A stretch of 64,000 bases of DNA from Phenylobacterium sp. (GTDB taxonomy: Bacteria; Pseudomonadota; Alphaproteobacteria; Caulobacterales; Caulobacteraceae). Numbering within the stretch: the stretch's first letter is position 1; every line of letters starts with the position of its first letter. Positions 35,404 through 44,068 of the stretch are shown piece by piece. A program made the position numbers and the translations under genes. The notes under the pieces were generated by a model. It searched no databases, was not told where the DNA came from, and saw only the letters and a list, made by a program, of their open reading frames with translations. Location: contig SSMU01000015.1 of NCBI GenBank assembly GCA_004799545.1, positions 1 through 64,000 on the forward strand, read 5' to 3'.

Positions 35404-36474
35404 CTACCGCCCGACGTTGTCGGCCGCCTCGCGCAGGTAGAGCCGCTTGACCAGCACCAGCACGACCACCGCCAGCGGGGTCGCCAGGATCACGCCGAGC
35501 GGGCCGAACAGCAGGCCGAACGCCAGCACCGAGAACAGGGTGAGCGCCGGTGGCACCGAGACCACCCGCCGCTGGATCAGCGGGATCAGGATGTGGCCCT
35601 CGAACTGGTGGGCGGCGACATAGAAGATCAGCGTCCAGAGCACCGTCTGGGTGCCTTGGGTCCCGGCCAGCAGCAGGCCCGGCACAGCCGAGATGATCGC
35701 GCCGACGATCGGCACGAACTCCGCGAGGCCCGCCACGAGGCCGAGCGCCAGTGGCGCCGGCAACCCCAGCAAGAAGGCCCCGATGGCGATCAACACGCCC
35801 ATGGCGAGCATGGCCAGGCCGGTGCCAACCAGCCATTTGCGCAGCGAGACGCTCGCCTCCTCCATGGCGTCGGCCAGCCGCTCGCGGGCGCCTTCGGGGA
35901 ACAGCCGCAGCAGCCCGCTGCGGTAGAGCGTCGGCTGGGCGGCGAAATAGACTCCGGCGACGATCACCAGGAAGAGGTCGGTGATCACCCCGACGCTGAC
36001 CCGGGTGAGCCGGCCCAGCCGTCCGGCCACCAGTCCGAGACTTGACCCCGTGCTGCGCTCGCTGCGCGCCTCCTGCAGCCGTTCGAGCATCCATTGGCCG
36101 GCCGGGAACTCGCCGAGATAGTGCTGGGTCGCGGCCCAGGCCTTAGGCAGGATCTGCGACAACTGGTCGAACTGGGCGGCGACCTGGGCGCCGACGAACC
36201 AGCCTGCCAGGCCGACGATCGCCACCACCATGATCGCCGCCGCCGCCAGCGATCCCGCGGCGTTCAGCGGCGTCCGCTTGGCGATCGGATTGGCGAGCGA
36301 GCGCAGCAGGACGGCGATCAGGGCCGCGCCGAACGCCAGCAGGAAGACCTCTCGCCAGCGCACGGCGATCAGCGCCAGCGCCGCCACCGCGACGGTGATC
36401 AGGACCTTCTGGAGATAGCCGACCAGGTCGTCCTGGCGCGGGCTCTGGCTCTGCGGCGTCTTGCGGGTCGGCAT
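35404..36474 (-). CDS. AI-2E family transporter (PerM/YdiK-like permease)
   Basis: A 356-residue membrane protein with about eight helices. It has the family hallmarks: the paired N-terminal helices (VLITVAVAALALIAVRWREVF), a long extramembrane segment (about 90-150), and FVPIVGAIISAVPGLLLA and the C-terminal LFGPLGVILATPLAVVVLVLVKRLY. Members export AI-2 or act as Na+/H+ exchangers; the substrate here is unknown. The start is taken at MPTRKTPQSQ, after which similarity begins. Confidence 0.85.
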   Translation of the reverse strand: MPTRKTPQSQSPRQDDLVGYLQKVLITVAVAALALIAVRWREVFLLAFGAALIAVLLRSLANPIAKRTPLNAAGSLAAAAIMVVAIVGLAGWFVGAQVAAQFDQLSQILPKAWAATQHYLGEFPAGQWMLERLQEARSERSTGSSLGLVAGRLGRLTRVSVGVITDLFLVIVAGVYFAAQPTLYRSGLLRLFPEGARERLADAMEEASVSLRKWLVGTGLAMLAMGVLIAIGAFLLGLPAPLALGLVAGLAEFVPIVGAIISAVPGLLLAGTQGTQTVLWTLIFYVAAHQFEGHILIPLIQRRVVSVPPALTLFSVLAFGLLFGPLGVILATPLAVVVLVLVKRLYLREAADNVGR

Positions 36475-36521
36475 GGCGGCGGACCCTGGCCTGTCACGGC
36501 CGGGCTGGCAACCACCCGTGA

Positions 36522-37442
36522 TCAGGCCGGATGCGCGCCCCAGCCCTGGTGCCATTCCGGCTCGCCGGCGAACCGCTTGGCCAGGAAGTCCACGAAGGCG
36601 CGCACCTTGGCCGCCAGGTGCCGCGCGTGCGGATAGACGGCGTGCACGTGCACGGTCTCCGGCTCGAAGTTGCACAGCAAGGGCGTCAGCGCCCCGGCCC
36701 GCAGCCGCTCATAGGCCACGAAGGCCGGCGCGCGGGCGATTCCGAAGTTCCGGTCGGCGGCCTCCAGGCAGGCCTCGGCGCTGGCGAACCGCAACCGGCC
36801 GTGGATGCGGGCCTCCATGCGGGTCCCTCCGGCTCCGAAGCCCCAGACGTAAGGGTCGCCCGCGTTGAGGTCGACGATGGTCTCGTGCCCGGCCAGGTCG
36901 CCCGGCGTCTGCGGCACGCCATGCGCCTGCAGGTAGGCGGGGGAAGCGCAGGTCACCATCCGGACGGGCGCTAGCCGGCGGGCGATCAAGGTGGAATCCG
37001 CCAGTCGGCCGATCCGCACGCCCACGTCGAAGCCCTCGTCCACCAGGTTGACCATCCGGTCGGCGTAGAACACCTCCAGCGCCACCTCCGGATAGGCCTG
37101 GGCGAAATCCAGCAGCGCCGGGTCGAGCTGCTTGGCGCCGAACGCCACCGGCGCGGAGATGCGCAACAGGCCGCGCGGCCCGTCCTCGTCACGCACCGAG
37201 CCTTCCAGGGCCTCGAAGTCGTCCAGCAGGGCGCGGGCCCGGTCCAGGTAGGCGCGGCCGGTGTCGGTGAGCGAGACGTCGCGGGTGGTGCGGTTGAGCA
37301 GCCGCGCGCCCAGCCGGTCCTCCAGCCGGGCCACCAGCTTGGAGACTTGCGCGCCGGAGACCCCCAGCCGCTTGGCGCCCTGGGTGAAGCTGCGGGCGTC
37401 GGCCACCGCGGCGAAGGCGGCGATCTCGTCCAGGCGGTCCAT
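36522..37442 (-). CDS. LysR-type transcriptional regulator
   Basis: A 306-residue LysR protein with an N-terminal winged HTH (MDRLDEIAAFAAVADARSFT..., residues 1-60) and the effector-binding domain (LRISAPVAFG, GFDVGVRIGRLADSTLIARRL). It is divergent from the FMN reductase/DODA dioxygenase operon and probably regulates it, likely inducibly by a substrate or oxidant (inference from position). An inverted repeat in the intergenic region is a candidate binding site. Confidence 0.9.
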   Translation of the reverse strand: MDRLDEIAAFAAVADARSFTQGAKRLGVSGAQVSKLVARLEDRLGARLLNRTTRDVSLTDTGRAYLDRARALLDDFEALEGSVRDEDGPRGLLRISAPVAFGAKQLDPALLDFAQAYPEVALEVFYADRMVNLVDEGFDVGVRIGRLADSTLIARRLAPVRMVTCASPAYLQAHGVPQTPGDLAGHETIVDLNAGDPYVWGFGAGGTRMEARIHGRLRFASAEACLEAADRNFGIARAPAFVAYERLRAGALTPLLCNFEPETVHVHAVYPHARHLAAKVRAFVDFLAKRFAGEPEWHQGWGAHPA

Positions 37443-37457
37443 GCGGATTGTTTCCCG

Positions 37458-37479
37458 TTCGGAAGCATACTTATCCGAA
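37458..37479. promoter_or_regulatory. Candidate LysR operator
   Basis: TTCGGA and TCCGAA form an inverted repeat with a 10-bp spacer containing GCATACTTA, between the divergent regulator and FMN reductase genes. Symmetry, AT-rich spacer and position fit a LysR-type binding site, although the spacing differs slightly from the canonical T-N11-A. Confidence 0.5.
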
Positions 37480-37546
37480 TAGGGTCGATTATCAACAGGA
37501 TGGTCCGGGCCTATCTCCCCCTCAGACAATTCGTCGGAGAGACCCC

Positions 37547-38125
37547 ATGACCCAAGTCCGTAACGTCGCCGTCCTCGTCGGCAGCCTCCGCAAGGACTCG
37601 GTGAGCCGCAAGCTCGCCAAGGCCTTCGCTGCCCTGGCGCCCGCCAACCTGAAGTTCGACATCGTCGAGATCGGCGACCTGCCGCACTTCGACCAGGACC
37701 TCGAGTCCGACCCGCCCGCCGCCTGGACCGCCTTCCGAGACCGCGTGGCCGGGGCCGACGCGGTGCTGTTCGTAACCCCGGAGTTCAACCGGTCGGTGCC
37801 CGGCGCCCTGAAGAACGCCATCGACGTGGGTTCGCGCCCCTATGGCCAGAGCGTCTGGAACGGCAAGCCGGGCGCCGTGATCAGCCTGTCGCCGGGCACG
37901 GTCGGCGGCTTCGGCGCCAACCATCACCTGCGCCAGTCGCTGGTGTTCCTGAACGTGCCCCTGCTCAGCCAGGAAGCCTACATCGGGGGCGCCTTCGCGC
38001 TGTTCGGCGAGACCGGCGAACTGGTCAACGACTCCACCATCGACTTCCTGCGCGCCTACGCCGCCGCCTTCGCCGACTGGATCGAGCGCATCGCGCCCGC
38101 GGTCGAGGCGCGGAAGGCCGCCTAA
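37547..38125 (+). CDS. NADPH-dependent FMN reductase
   Basis: A 192-residue flavodoxin-fold oxidoreductase. The FMN phosphate loop is VGSLRKDSVSRKLAKAF, followed by LPHFDQDLE and the signature VLFVTPEFNRSVPGALKNAIDVGSRP. It reduces FMN, quinones or azo compounds using NAD(P)H. GGAGAG lies upstream of the ATG. It is the first gene of an operon with the dioxygenase 9 bp downstream. Confidence 0.9.
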   Translation: MTQVRNVAVLVGSLRKDSVSRKLAKAFAALAPANLKFDIVEIGDLPHFDQDLESDPPAAWTAFRDRVAGADAVLFVTPEFNRSVPGALKNAIDVGSRPYGQSVWNGKPGAVISLSPGTVGGFGANHHLRQSLVFLNVPLLSQEAYIGGAFALFGETGELVNDSTIDFLRAYAAAFADWIERIAPAVEARKAA

Positions 38126-38134
38126 GGAACCTCA

Positions 38135-38929
38135 ATGACCCTGCCCACCCTGTTCATCCCGCACGGCGCGGGGCCCTGCTTCTTCATGGAGTGGAGCCGC
38201 GGCGCCCCCGACCAATGGGACCGCACCGCCGCCTGGCTGAAGGGCGTGGTCTCGGACCTGCCGGAGCGGCCCAAGGCGATCCTGGTGATTTCAGGCCACT
38301 GGGAGGAGGAGGCCTTCACCATCGGGTCGGGCGAGTGGCCGGAGCTGATTTACGACTACTACGGCTTCCCGGAGCACACCTACCGGCTGCGCTTCGATGC
38401 GCCCGGCGCCCCGGCCCTGGCCCGGCGGGTGCGTGAGCTGCTCACCGCCGCCGGCCTGCCGGCCGCGGAGGATCCGCGCCGCGGCTACGATCACGGGGTC
38501 TTCGTGCCCCTGAAGCTGGTGACGCCGGAGGCCGACATCCCGGTCGTGCAGCTGTCCCTGCAGCAGGACCTGGACCCGGCGGCCCACCTGGCCGTCGGCC
38601 GGGCGCTGGCCCCCTTGCGCGACGAAGGCGTGCTGATCGTCGGCTCGGGCATGAGCTGGCACAACATGCGCGGCTTCACCCCGGCCTTCACCGCCAAGTC
38701 CGCCGCCTTCGACGCCTGGCTGGGCGAGGCCATGGCCGACCCGGCGGGCCGCGACCAGGCGATCCGCCACTGGGACCAGGCGCCCTACGCCCGCGAGGCC
38801 CACCCGCGCGAAGAGCACCTCGCCCCGCTGTTCGTCGCCGCCGGCGCGGCCGAGGGCGAGCCCGGCCGCGTCGCCTTCCGCGACACGGTGATGGACGTGG
38901 TGGTCTCAGGGTTCGAATTCGGAGGCTGA
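38135..38929 (+). CDS. DODA-type (class III) extradiol ring-cleavage dioxygenase
   Basis: A 264-residue LigB-fold non-haem Fe/Zn dioxygenase. The metal-site histidines are recognisable in FIPHGAGPCFFMEW, VISGHWEEEAF and YDHGVFVPLKL, with the acid-base His in AHPREEHLAPLFVAAGA. The family opens catechol-like rings (DOPA, catechols). The substrate is unknown. Co-occurrence with an FMN reductase and LysR regulator suggests an aromatic-response function. Confidence 0.85.
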   Translation: MTLPTLFIPHGAGPCFFMEWSRGAPDQWDRTAAWLKGVVSDLPERPKAILVISGHWEEEAFTIGSGEWPELIYDYYGFPEHTYRLRFDAPGAPALARRVRELLTAAGLPAAEDPRRGYDHGVFVPLKLVTPEADIPVVQLSLQQDLDPAAHLAVGRALAPLRDEGVLIVGSGMSWHNMRGFTPAFTAKSAAFDAWLGEAMADPAGRDQAIRHWDQAPYAREAHPREEHLAPLFVAAGAAEGEPGRVAFRDTVMDVVVSGFEFGG

Positions 38930-38974
38930 TCCCCCAACAGCTTCCGTCCCGCTGCTCCCCCTCCGAGCGGCGGC

Positions 38975-39067
38975 AAGCCTCCGGCGTCTGCGCGCACACA
39001 CCCGCAGGCCCGGAGGCTTCTTCGTCTCCTCTCCCCCGCGAAGCGAGAGGGAGAAGTTGGGAGAGGG
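38975..39067. repeat. REP-like palindromic region between convergent genes
   Basis: Arms AAGCCTCCGG (38975-38984) and CCGGAGGCTT (39010-39019) form one hairpin. A second, lower-quality fold uses the pyrimidine-rich CCTCTCCC and purine-rich GGGAGAGG segments up to 39067. The two resemble dispersed intergenic palindromes common in alphaproteobacteria and could end transcription in both directions. No gene is visible here. Confidence 0.5.
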
Positions 39068-39069
39068 GC

Positions 39070-41499
39070 TTAGGCCGCCGCGGTCCGGGCCGTGGCTTCG
39101 GCCTGTTCGGCGGCCATCATGATCGCCTCGTAGAGCCGCCCGGCTTCGATCGGCTTGGCCACGAAGTCGTCCATGCCGCAGGCGCGGTATTCCGAGACCT
39201 GGTGGTCCATGGCGTTGGCGGTGAGCGCCACGATCGGGGTGCGGGCGCGGCCCTCGGTCAGCTCGCGGGCGCGGATGATCGCAGTGGCCGTCGGGCCATC
39301 CATCTCCGGCATCTGGACGTCCATCAGGATCAGGTCCCAGGGCTCGGCTTCCCAAGCCGCCACGGCCGCGCGGCCGTCAGCCACGATCACCGGCTCGACG
39401 CCGATCTGACCCAGCAGGGTCTTGAGGACCAGCTGGTTCATGCCGTTGTCCTCGGCGGCCAGCACGCGCAGGGTGCGGGCCTCGAGGCTGGTCTTGGGCT
39501 CGGCGCGGCTGCGGACGGGCCGCTTCGGCGGGGCCTGGCGGGCCGCCTTGGCGAGCGGCAGATGGACGGTGAACACAGCCCCCTCGCCCGGTTCTGAGCG
39601 CGCAGCGATGGTCCCGCCCATCATCTCGGCGAGGTCGCGGCAGATCGCGAGCCCCAGGCCCGTGCCGCCATAGCGCCGGGTGGTCGTGGCGTCGGCCTGC
39701 ACGAACTTCTGGAACAGGGCGGCGAGCTTCTCCGGCGCGATGCCGATGCCGGTGTCGGTGACGGTCAGGACCAGGTTTCCGGCGCGATGGCCGACGGCCA
39801 CCTTCACCGCGCCCTTTTCGGTGAACTTCAGGGCGTTGGAGACCAGGTTATAGAGGATCTGGCGCACGCGGACCGTGTCGCCGACGTAGATGCCGCGCGC
39901 CCCGCGGGCGACGTTCAGCTGGAAATCCAGCTTCTTGGCCTGCGCGGTGGCGGCGAAGGTGGCGTGGGCGGCGCGAGCCAGCTCGGCGATGTCGAACTCG
40001 GTCTGCTCCAGCTCCAGCTTGCCGGCTTCGATCTTCGACAGGTCCAGCACGTCGTTGAGGATCGCCAGCAGCGCCTCGCCGGACTGGCGGACCACGTCCA
40101 GCCGCTCGCGCTGGCCCGGCGACAGCTCGTCGCGGGCCATGGCCTGGGCCATGCCCAGCACCCCGTTCAGAGGCGTGCGGATCTCGTGGCTCATGGTGGC
40201 GAGGAAGGCGCTCTTGGCGCGGGTGGCGGCCTCCGCCTCCTCCTTGGCCTTCACCAGGGCCTGCTCGGCGATCTTGCGCTTGGTGATGTCCTGCATGGCG
40301 CCCACCATGCGGCTGACTTCGCCCTGCTCGTCGTGGATGGTCCGCACCGAGGCCTCGGCCCAGACCACCTTGCCGTCGCTGCGGGCGACGCGGAACTCGA
40401 CGCGGTCCTCCAGGCCTTCCCGGATGCGCCGCTCGGCGCCGGCCATCATCGCGGGCCGGTCGCGCGGATCGACCGCCGACCAGATGTCGGTCAGCAGGTC
40501 CTCGTAGGTCTTCGGCTTGTCGAAGAAGGTGTCCTCGGCGCCGGCCTTCACCAGCTCGCGCCGCACATAGTCCATCTCCCAGACGTGGATGTCGGCGATC
40601 TCCATGGCCAGCTTCAGCCGATCCTCGGAGCGCTCGAGCCGGTCCATGGCCTCGACCATGTCGGTGATGTCGTGGGCGCTGATCAGCACCCCGCCGACCT
40701 CGCCGGAGGCGTGGCGCCAGGGGGTGAGCTCGGCGCGCACCCACGAGGTCGTGCCGTCCGGCCGCAGCACCGCGCCGCGGTCCGACTGGATGATCTCGCC
40801 GGCCAGGCAGCGGCCGAGGCCGATGTTCCAAGTGGCCGCCTGCGGCATGATCTCGACGAACGGCCGGCCCACCGCCTCGCGCCGCGAAATCTCGCGGGAT
40901 TCCAGCCAGCGCCGGCTGGCGGCGAGGATCCGCATGTCGCGGTCCAGCATGATCAGCGACAGCGGCGCGGAATCGATGATCGAGCCCAGGATCTGGCGGA
41001 CCACCTGGCTCTCCTGGTTGGACGCCTCGTGGGCGCGCTTGGTCTGCACGCGGCGCCATTCGTCGGCGCAGAGGTCGGCGAGATCCTGCACGCGCGCCGC
41101 CAGCTCGGGGTCGTAGGCGCGCGGCGTCTCGGAGCCCACGGCCACGGCGCCGGGAATCGAGCCGTCCTCCAGCAGGATCGGCGCGGCCACCAGCATCCTC
41201 AGCTGATGCCGACCGGTGACGAAGGGATGGTTATCGAATCGGGCGTCACGTCGCCCGTCAGGGACCCAGAGCATCTTGCGGTTGTCGATGACCCATTGGG
41301 CGACCGACGGATCGCCGCGCAGCCTGCCCTCGGGATCGTTGCTGCGCCAGACCTTGCCGCCGATCACCAGAGCGACCTGCGACCAGGCCGGGGCGAACAG
41401 GGCCTCGGCCAGACGCGTAACGCGGGCGAAGACCTCGGCGGACTGTTCAAGGCCGGCCGGCGTCGGCGCCGATCCGCCCGCTTTCCGCTCGATCCCCAT
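39070..41499 (-). CDS. Hybrid sensor histidine kinase (GAF-PAS-PAS-HisKA-ATPase-REC)
   Basis: An 809-residue cytosolic hybrid kinase with no membrane helix. A GAF-like domain (about 20-150) precedes PAS domains at about 165-285 and 295-405. The dimerisation helix has the phospho-acceptor His438 in SHEIRTPLNG. The ATPase domain has N555, DTGIGI and GGTGLGLA. The receiver (about 678-790) has phospho-Asp727 in LMDVQMP and Lys782. All catalytic residues are present, unlike the hybrid protein at 27480. The output partner is not adjacent. Confidence 0.92.
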   Translation of the reverse strand: MGIERKAGGSAPTPAGLEQSAEVFARVTRLAEALFAPAWSQVALVIGGKVWRSNDPEGRLRGDPSVAQWVIDNRKMLWVPDGRRDARFDNHPFVTGRHQLRMLVAAPILLEDGSIPGAVAVGSETPRAYDPELAARVQDLADLCADEWRRVQTKRAHEASNQESQVVRQILGSIIDSAPLSLIMLDRDMRILAASRRWLESREISRREAVGRPFVEIMPQAATWNIGLGRCLAGEIIQSDRGAVLRPDGTTSWVRAELTPWRHASGEVGGVLISAHDITDMVEAMDRLERSEDRLKLAMEIADIHVWEMDYVRRELVKAGAEDTFFDKPKTYEDLLTDIWSAVDPRDRPAMMAGAERRIREGLEDRVEFRVARSDGKVVWAEASVRTIHDEQGEVSRMVGAMQDITKRKIAEQALVKAKEEAEAATRAKSAFLATMSHEIRTPLNGVLGMAQAMARDELSPGQRERLDVVRQSGEALLAILNDVLDLSKIEAGKLELEQTEFDIAELARAAHATFAATAQAKKLDFQLNVARGARGIYVGDTVRVRQILYNLVSNALKFTEKGAVKVAVGHRAGNLVLTVTDTGIGIAPEKLAALFQKFVQADATTTRRYGGTGLGLAICRDLAEMMGGTIAARSEPGEGAVFTVHLPLAKAARQAPPKRPVRSRAEPKTSLEARTLRVLAAEDNGMNQLVLKTLLGQIGVEPVIVADGRAAVAAWEAEPWDLILMDVQMPEMDGPTATAIIRARELTEGRARTPIVALTANAMDHQVSEYRACGMDDFVAKPIEAGRLYEAIMMAAEQAEATARTAAA

Positions 41500-41508
41500 G
41501 CCGTCCCC

Positions 41509-41526
41509 CAGGAGATTTTTCTCCTG
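41509..41526. promoter_or_regulatory. Hairpin beside the ribosome site of the hybrid kinase gene
   Basis: CAGGAGA and TCTCCTG are exact inverted copies around TTTT, directly upstream of the GGGGGA ribosome site of the hybrid kinase on the minus strand. In the mRNA the stem abuts the Shine-Dalgarno, so it could modulate translation; this is inference. Confidence 0.35.
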
Positions 41527-41561
41527 CGCGGCAGGCTCGCCGATGCGGGTTAAGCTTGCCT

Positions 41562-42398
41562 TTAATTCACGCCGTTTCTCAGCTCGGCCAGGCGATTGAG
41601 CACGATGCCGGCCGAGGTCGCCACGTTCAGGCTGTCGAACCCACCCGCCATGGGGATGCGCACCGTGCGGCAGCGGGCCATGACGGCGTCCGACAGGCCA
41701 GGCCCTTCCGCCCCGAACAGGGCCGCCTGCCGAGGCGCCGCCGCGAGCCCTGAAAGCGTCCCCTGACCGCCGGGCGACAGCGCGAGCAGCTCGAAGCCGC
41801 GCTCGCCCAGCATGCGGGTCATCTCCGCCCCGTCCGCCACCCGCGCGAACGGCGTGGTCAGGGCCGCGCCCACCGAGACCCGGATGGCCTTGCGGTAGAG
41901 CGGGTCGCAGCAGCCGTCGTCGACCAGCACCGCGTCGGCGCCGAACGCCGCGGCGTTGCGGAACAGGCCGCCCATGTTGTCGTGGTTGGATATCCCCACC
42001 AGGCCCACCACCAGCGCCGCCGGCGGCAGGCCGTCCAGCAGCGCCTCGACCGCCGGCTCGCTCCGCTCGCCCACCGCCAGCACGCCGCGATGGATCGGAA
42101 AGCCCACGATGGCGTCCATCACCGCCTGCCCGGCCGCATAGACCGGCACGTCGGCGGCCAGGCCCGCGAACCGCGGCGCCAGCGCCTCCAGCCGGTTTTC
42201 CGCCAGCAGCACCGAGCGGATCCCGTGCCGGCCGGCCGCGATCAGCTTCTCCAGCACCACCGCGCCCTCGGCGATGAACCGCCCCTCGCGACCGACCAGA
42301 TCGCGTTCGCGCATATGGGTATAGTCTGCCAGCCGCGGGTCGGATGGATCGTCGATCCGGATCGCCCGCTGGCCCGATAAAGTTGACGCTAGTGTCAT
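41562..42398 (-). CDS. SpoU-family RNA 2'-O-methyltransferase
   Basis: A second SPOUT methyltransferase, 278 residues. The three motifs are SNHDNMGGLFRNAAAFGADA, ALFGAEGPGL and the knot-forming IPMAGGFDSLNVATSAGIVL. It has an N-terminal substrate-binding domain (VGREGRFIAEGAVVLEKL) like TrmH/RlmB relatives. The exact rRNA or tRNA target is unknown. It is divergent from the P450 gene. Confidence 0.87.
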   Translation of the reverse strand: MTLASTLSGQRAIRIDDPSDPRLADYTHMRERDLVGREGRFIAEGAVVLEKLIAAGRHGIRSVLLAENRLEALAPRFAGLAADVPVYAAGQAVMDAIVGFPIHRGVLAVGERSEPAVEALLDGLPPAALVVGLVGISNHDNMGGLFRNAAAFGADAVLVDDGCCDPLYRKAIRVSVGAALTTPFARVADGAEMTRMLGERGFELLALSPGGQGTLSGLAAAPRQAALFGAEGPGLSDAVMARCRTVRIPMAGGFDSLNVATSAGIVLNRLAELRNGVN

Positions 42399-42436
42399 TT
42401 TGGCGCTACCCCAGGGGCCGCATCGGAGGATCAGCC

Positions 42437-43705
42437 ATGGCTGACGGCAACGTCTCGCTCCTGAACAAGGCCCGCGAGGAGGCCTACGCCCTCCCGCTGG
42501 ATCAGCTCAACCCGGCCCAGCCGGCGCTCTTCCAGGCCGACGCCATGTGGCCGATGTTCGAGCGCCTGCGCGCTGAGGACCCGGTCCACCACACCGCCGA
42601 GCATGAGTTCGGCCCCTATTGGTCGATCACCAAATACAACGACATCATGGCCATCGACACCGATCATGGCCGGTTCTCGTCGGACTTCATGAAGGGCGGG
42701 ATCACCATCGCCGGCGGGCAGCAGAACATGGACCCGCTGCCGATGTTCATCGCCATGGACCCGCCCAAGCACGACGCCCAGCGCAAGGCCGTGTCGCCGG
42801 GCGTGGCCCCGCCGGCCCTGGCGGCCATGGGGCCGCAGATCCGCGAACGGGCGGCCGCCATCCTCGACAGCCTGCCGATCGGCGAGCAGTTCGACTGGGT
42901 CGACCTGGTCTCGAAGGAGCTGACGGCCATGACCCTGGCGACGCTGTTCGACGCGCCGCAGGCCGACCGCCGCCAGATCACCTACTGGTCCGACGTGGTC
43001 ACAGCCGCCCCGATGCCGGGCGGAATCGTCGAGAGCCTCGAGCAGAAGATGGCGATCTTCACCGACTACCACGCCTATTTCACCGGCCTCTGGAACCAGA
43101 AGGTCAACGCGGAGCCCACCGGCGACCTTATCTCCATGCTGGCGCACAATCCGGCGACCCGGAACATGGAGCCGCGTGAGTATTTCGGGAACGTCGTCCT
43201 GCTGACGGTGGGCGGCAACGACACCACCCGCAACACCATCTCCGGCTCGATCCTGGCGCTGAACCAGAACCCCGACCAGTACGCCAAGCTCAGGGCCAAT
43301 CCCGCCCTGATCCCCTCGATGGTCTCGGAGACCATCCGCTGGCAGACGCCCTTGGCCCACATGCGCCGCACCGCCAACGAGGACGTCGAGTTCCAGGGCA
43401 AGTCCATCAAGGCCGGCGACAAGGTGGTCATGTGGTACGTCTCGGGCAACCGCGACGACGAGGTCATCGACCGGCCCAACGACTACATCATCGACCGCGA
43501 GCGGCCGCGCACCCACATCTCGTTCGGCTTCGGCATCCACCGTTGCGTCGGCAACCGGCTGGCCGAGCTGCAGCTGACCATCATCTGGGAGGAGATCCTC
43601 AAGCGCTTCCCGGAGATCGTCGTCACCGGCGAGCCGAAGCGGGTCTATTCCACCTTCGTGAAGGGCTACGAGACCCTGCCGGTGGTGATCCCGCGCCGCA
43701 ACTAG
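42437..43705 (+). CDS. Cytochrome P450, CYP153-like
   Basis: A 422-residue soluble haem monooxygenase. The I-helix reads GGNDTTRN (259-266), a CYP153 hallmark; the ExxR pair is E298/R301; the haem Cys370 is in FGFGIHRCVGNRL. CYP153 enzymes hydroxylate the terminal carbon of alkanes and fatty acids, using a ferredoxin and ferredoxin reductase. Neither partner is encoded next door. GGAGG lies 7 nt before the ATG. Substrate assignment is by family only. Confidence 0.9.
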   Translation: MADGNVSLLNKAREEAYALPLDQLNPAQPALFQADAMWPMFERLRAEDPVHHTAEHEFGPYWSITKYNDIMAIDTDHGRFSSDFMKGGITIAGGQQNMDPLPMFIAMDPPKHDAQRKAVSPGVAPPALAAMGPQIRERAAAILDSLPIGEQFDWVDLVSKELTAMTLATLFDAPQADRRQITYWSDVVTAAPMPGGIVESLEQKMAIFTDYHAYFTGLWNQKVNAEPTGDLISMLAHNPATRNMEPREYFGNVVLLTVGGNDTTRNTISGSILALNQNPDQYAKLRANPALIPSMVSETIRWQTPLAHMRRTANEDVEFQGKSIKAGDKVVMWYVSGNRDDEVIDRPNDYIIDRERPRTHISFGFGIHRCVGNRLAELQLTIIWEEILKRFPEIVVTGEPKRVYSTFVKGYETLPVVIPRRN

Positions 43706-43914
43706 CGCTCCTCGCGCTGCTCGGCCCGCACCGGATGCGGCCAGGCGCGGACGGTCAGGGCCAGGGAGATGGAGGCCATGACGGCGAGCGCCGAGCCGAA
43801 CCACTGGCCCGGCTCCATGCCATCGGCCGCCAGGACGGCGGCGAGCACCGTCGAGAACACCACCAGGAAGATGGAGCCCAGCTTCTCGAATTTGTCCCGG
43901 ATCACAAATCGCAT
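43702..43914 (-). CDS. Small two-helix membrane protein, unrecognised
   Basis: A 70-residue protein starting MRFVIRDKFEKLG with hydrophobic segments SIFLVVFSTVLAAVL and ALAVMASISLALTV and a basic C-terminus. Codon use matches its neighbours. Its stop shares the CTAG palindrome with the P450 stop, so the two genes are convergent and overlap. No family is recognised. Confidence 0.5.
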   Translation of the reverse strand: MRFVIRDKFEKLGSIFLVVFSTVLAAVLAADGMEPGQWFGSALAVMASISLALTVRAWPHPVRAEQREER

Positions 43915-44068
43915 CTCGCTCAGAAAGCCATTCGCGGCCGCGGGTTCCGGCCAGGGTTCCGGGATGTAGGGGCCCACGCCCTGCGGACAAGCGGCGCTGC
44001 GCGCTTGACCGGCCCGGAGCCCCGGGCTCGGATATCGACCAACAATCGGATCAGGAGGGACGCCTAGA

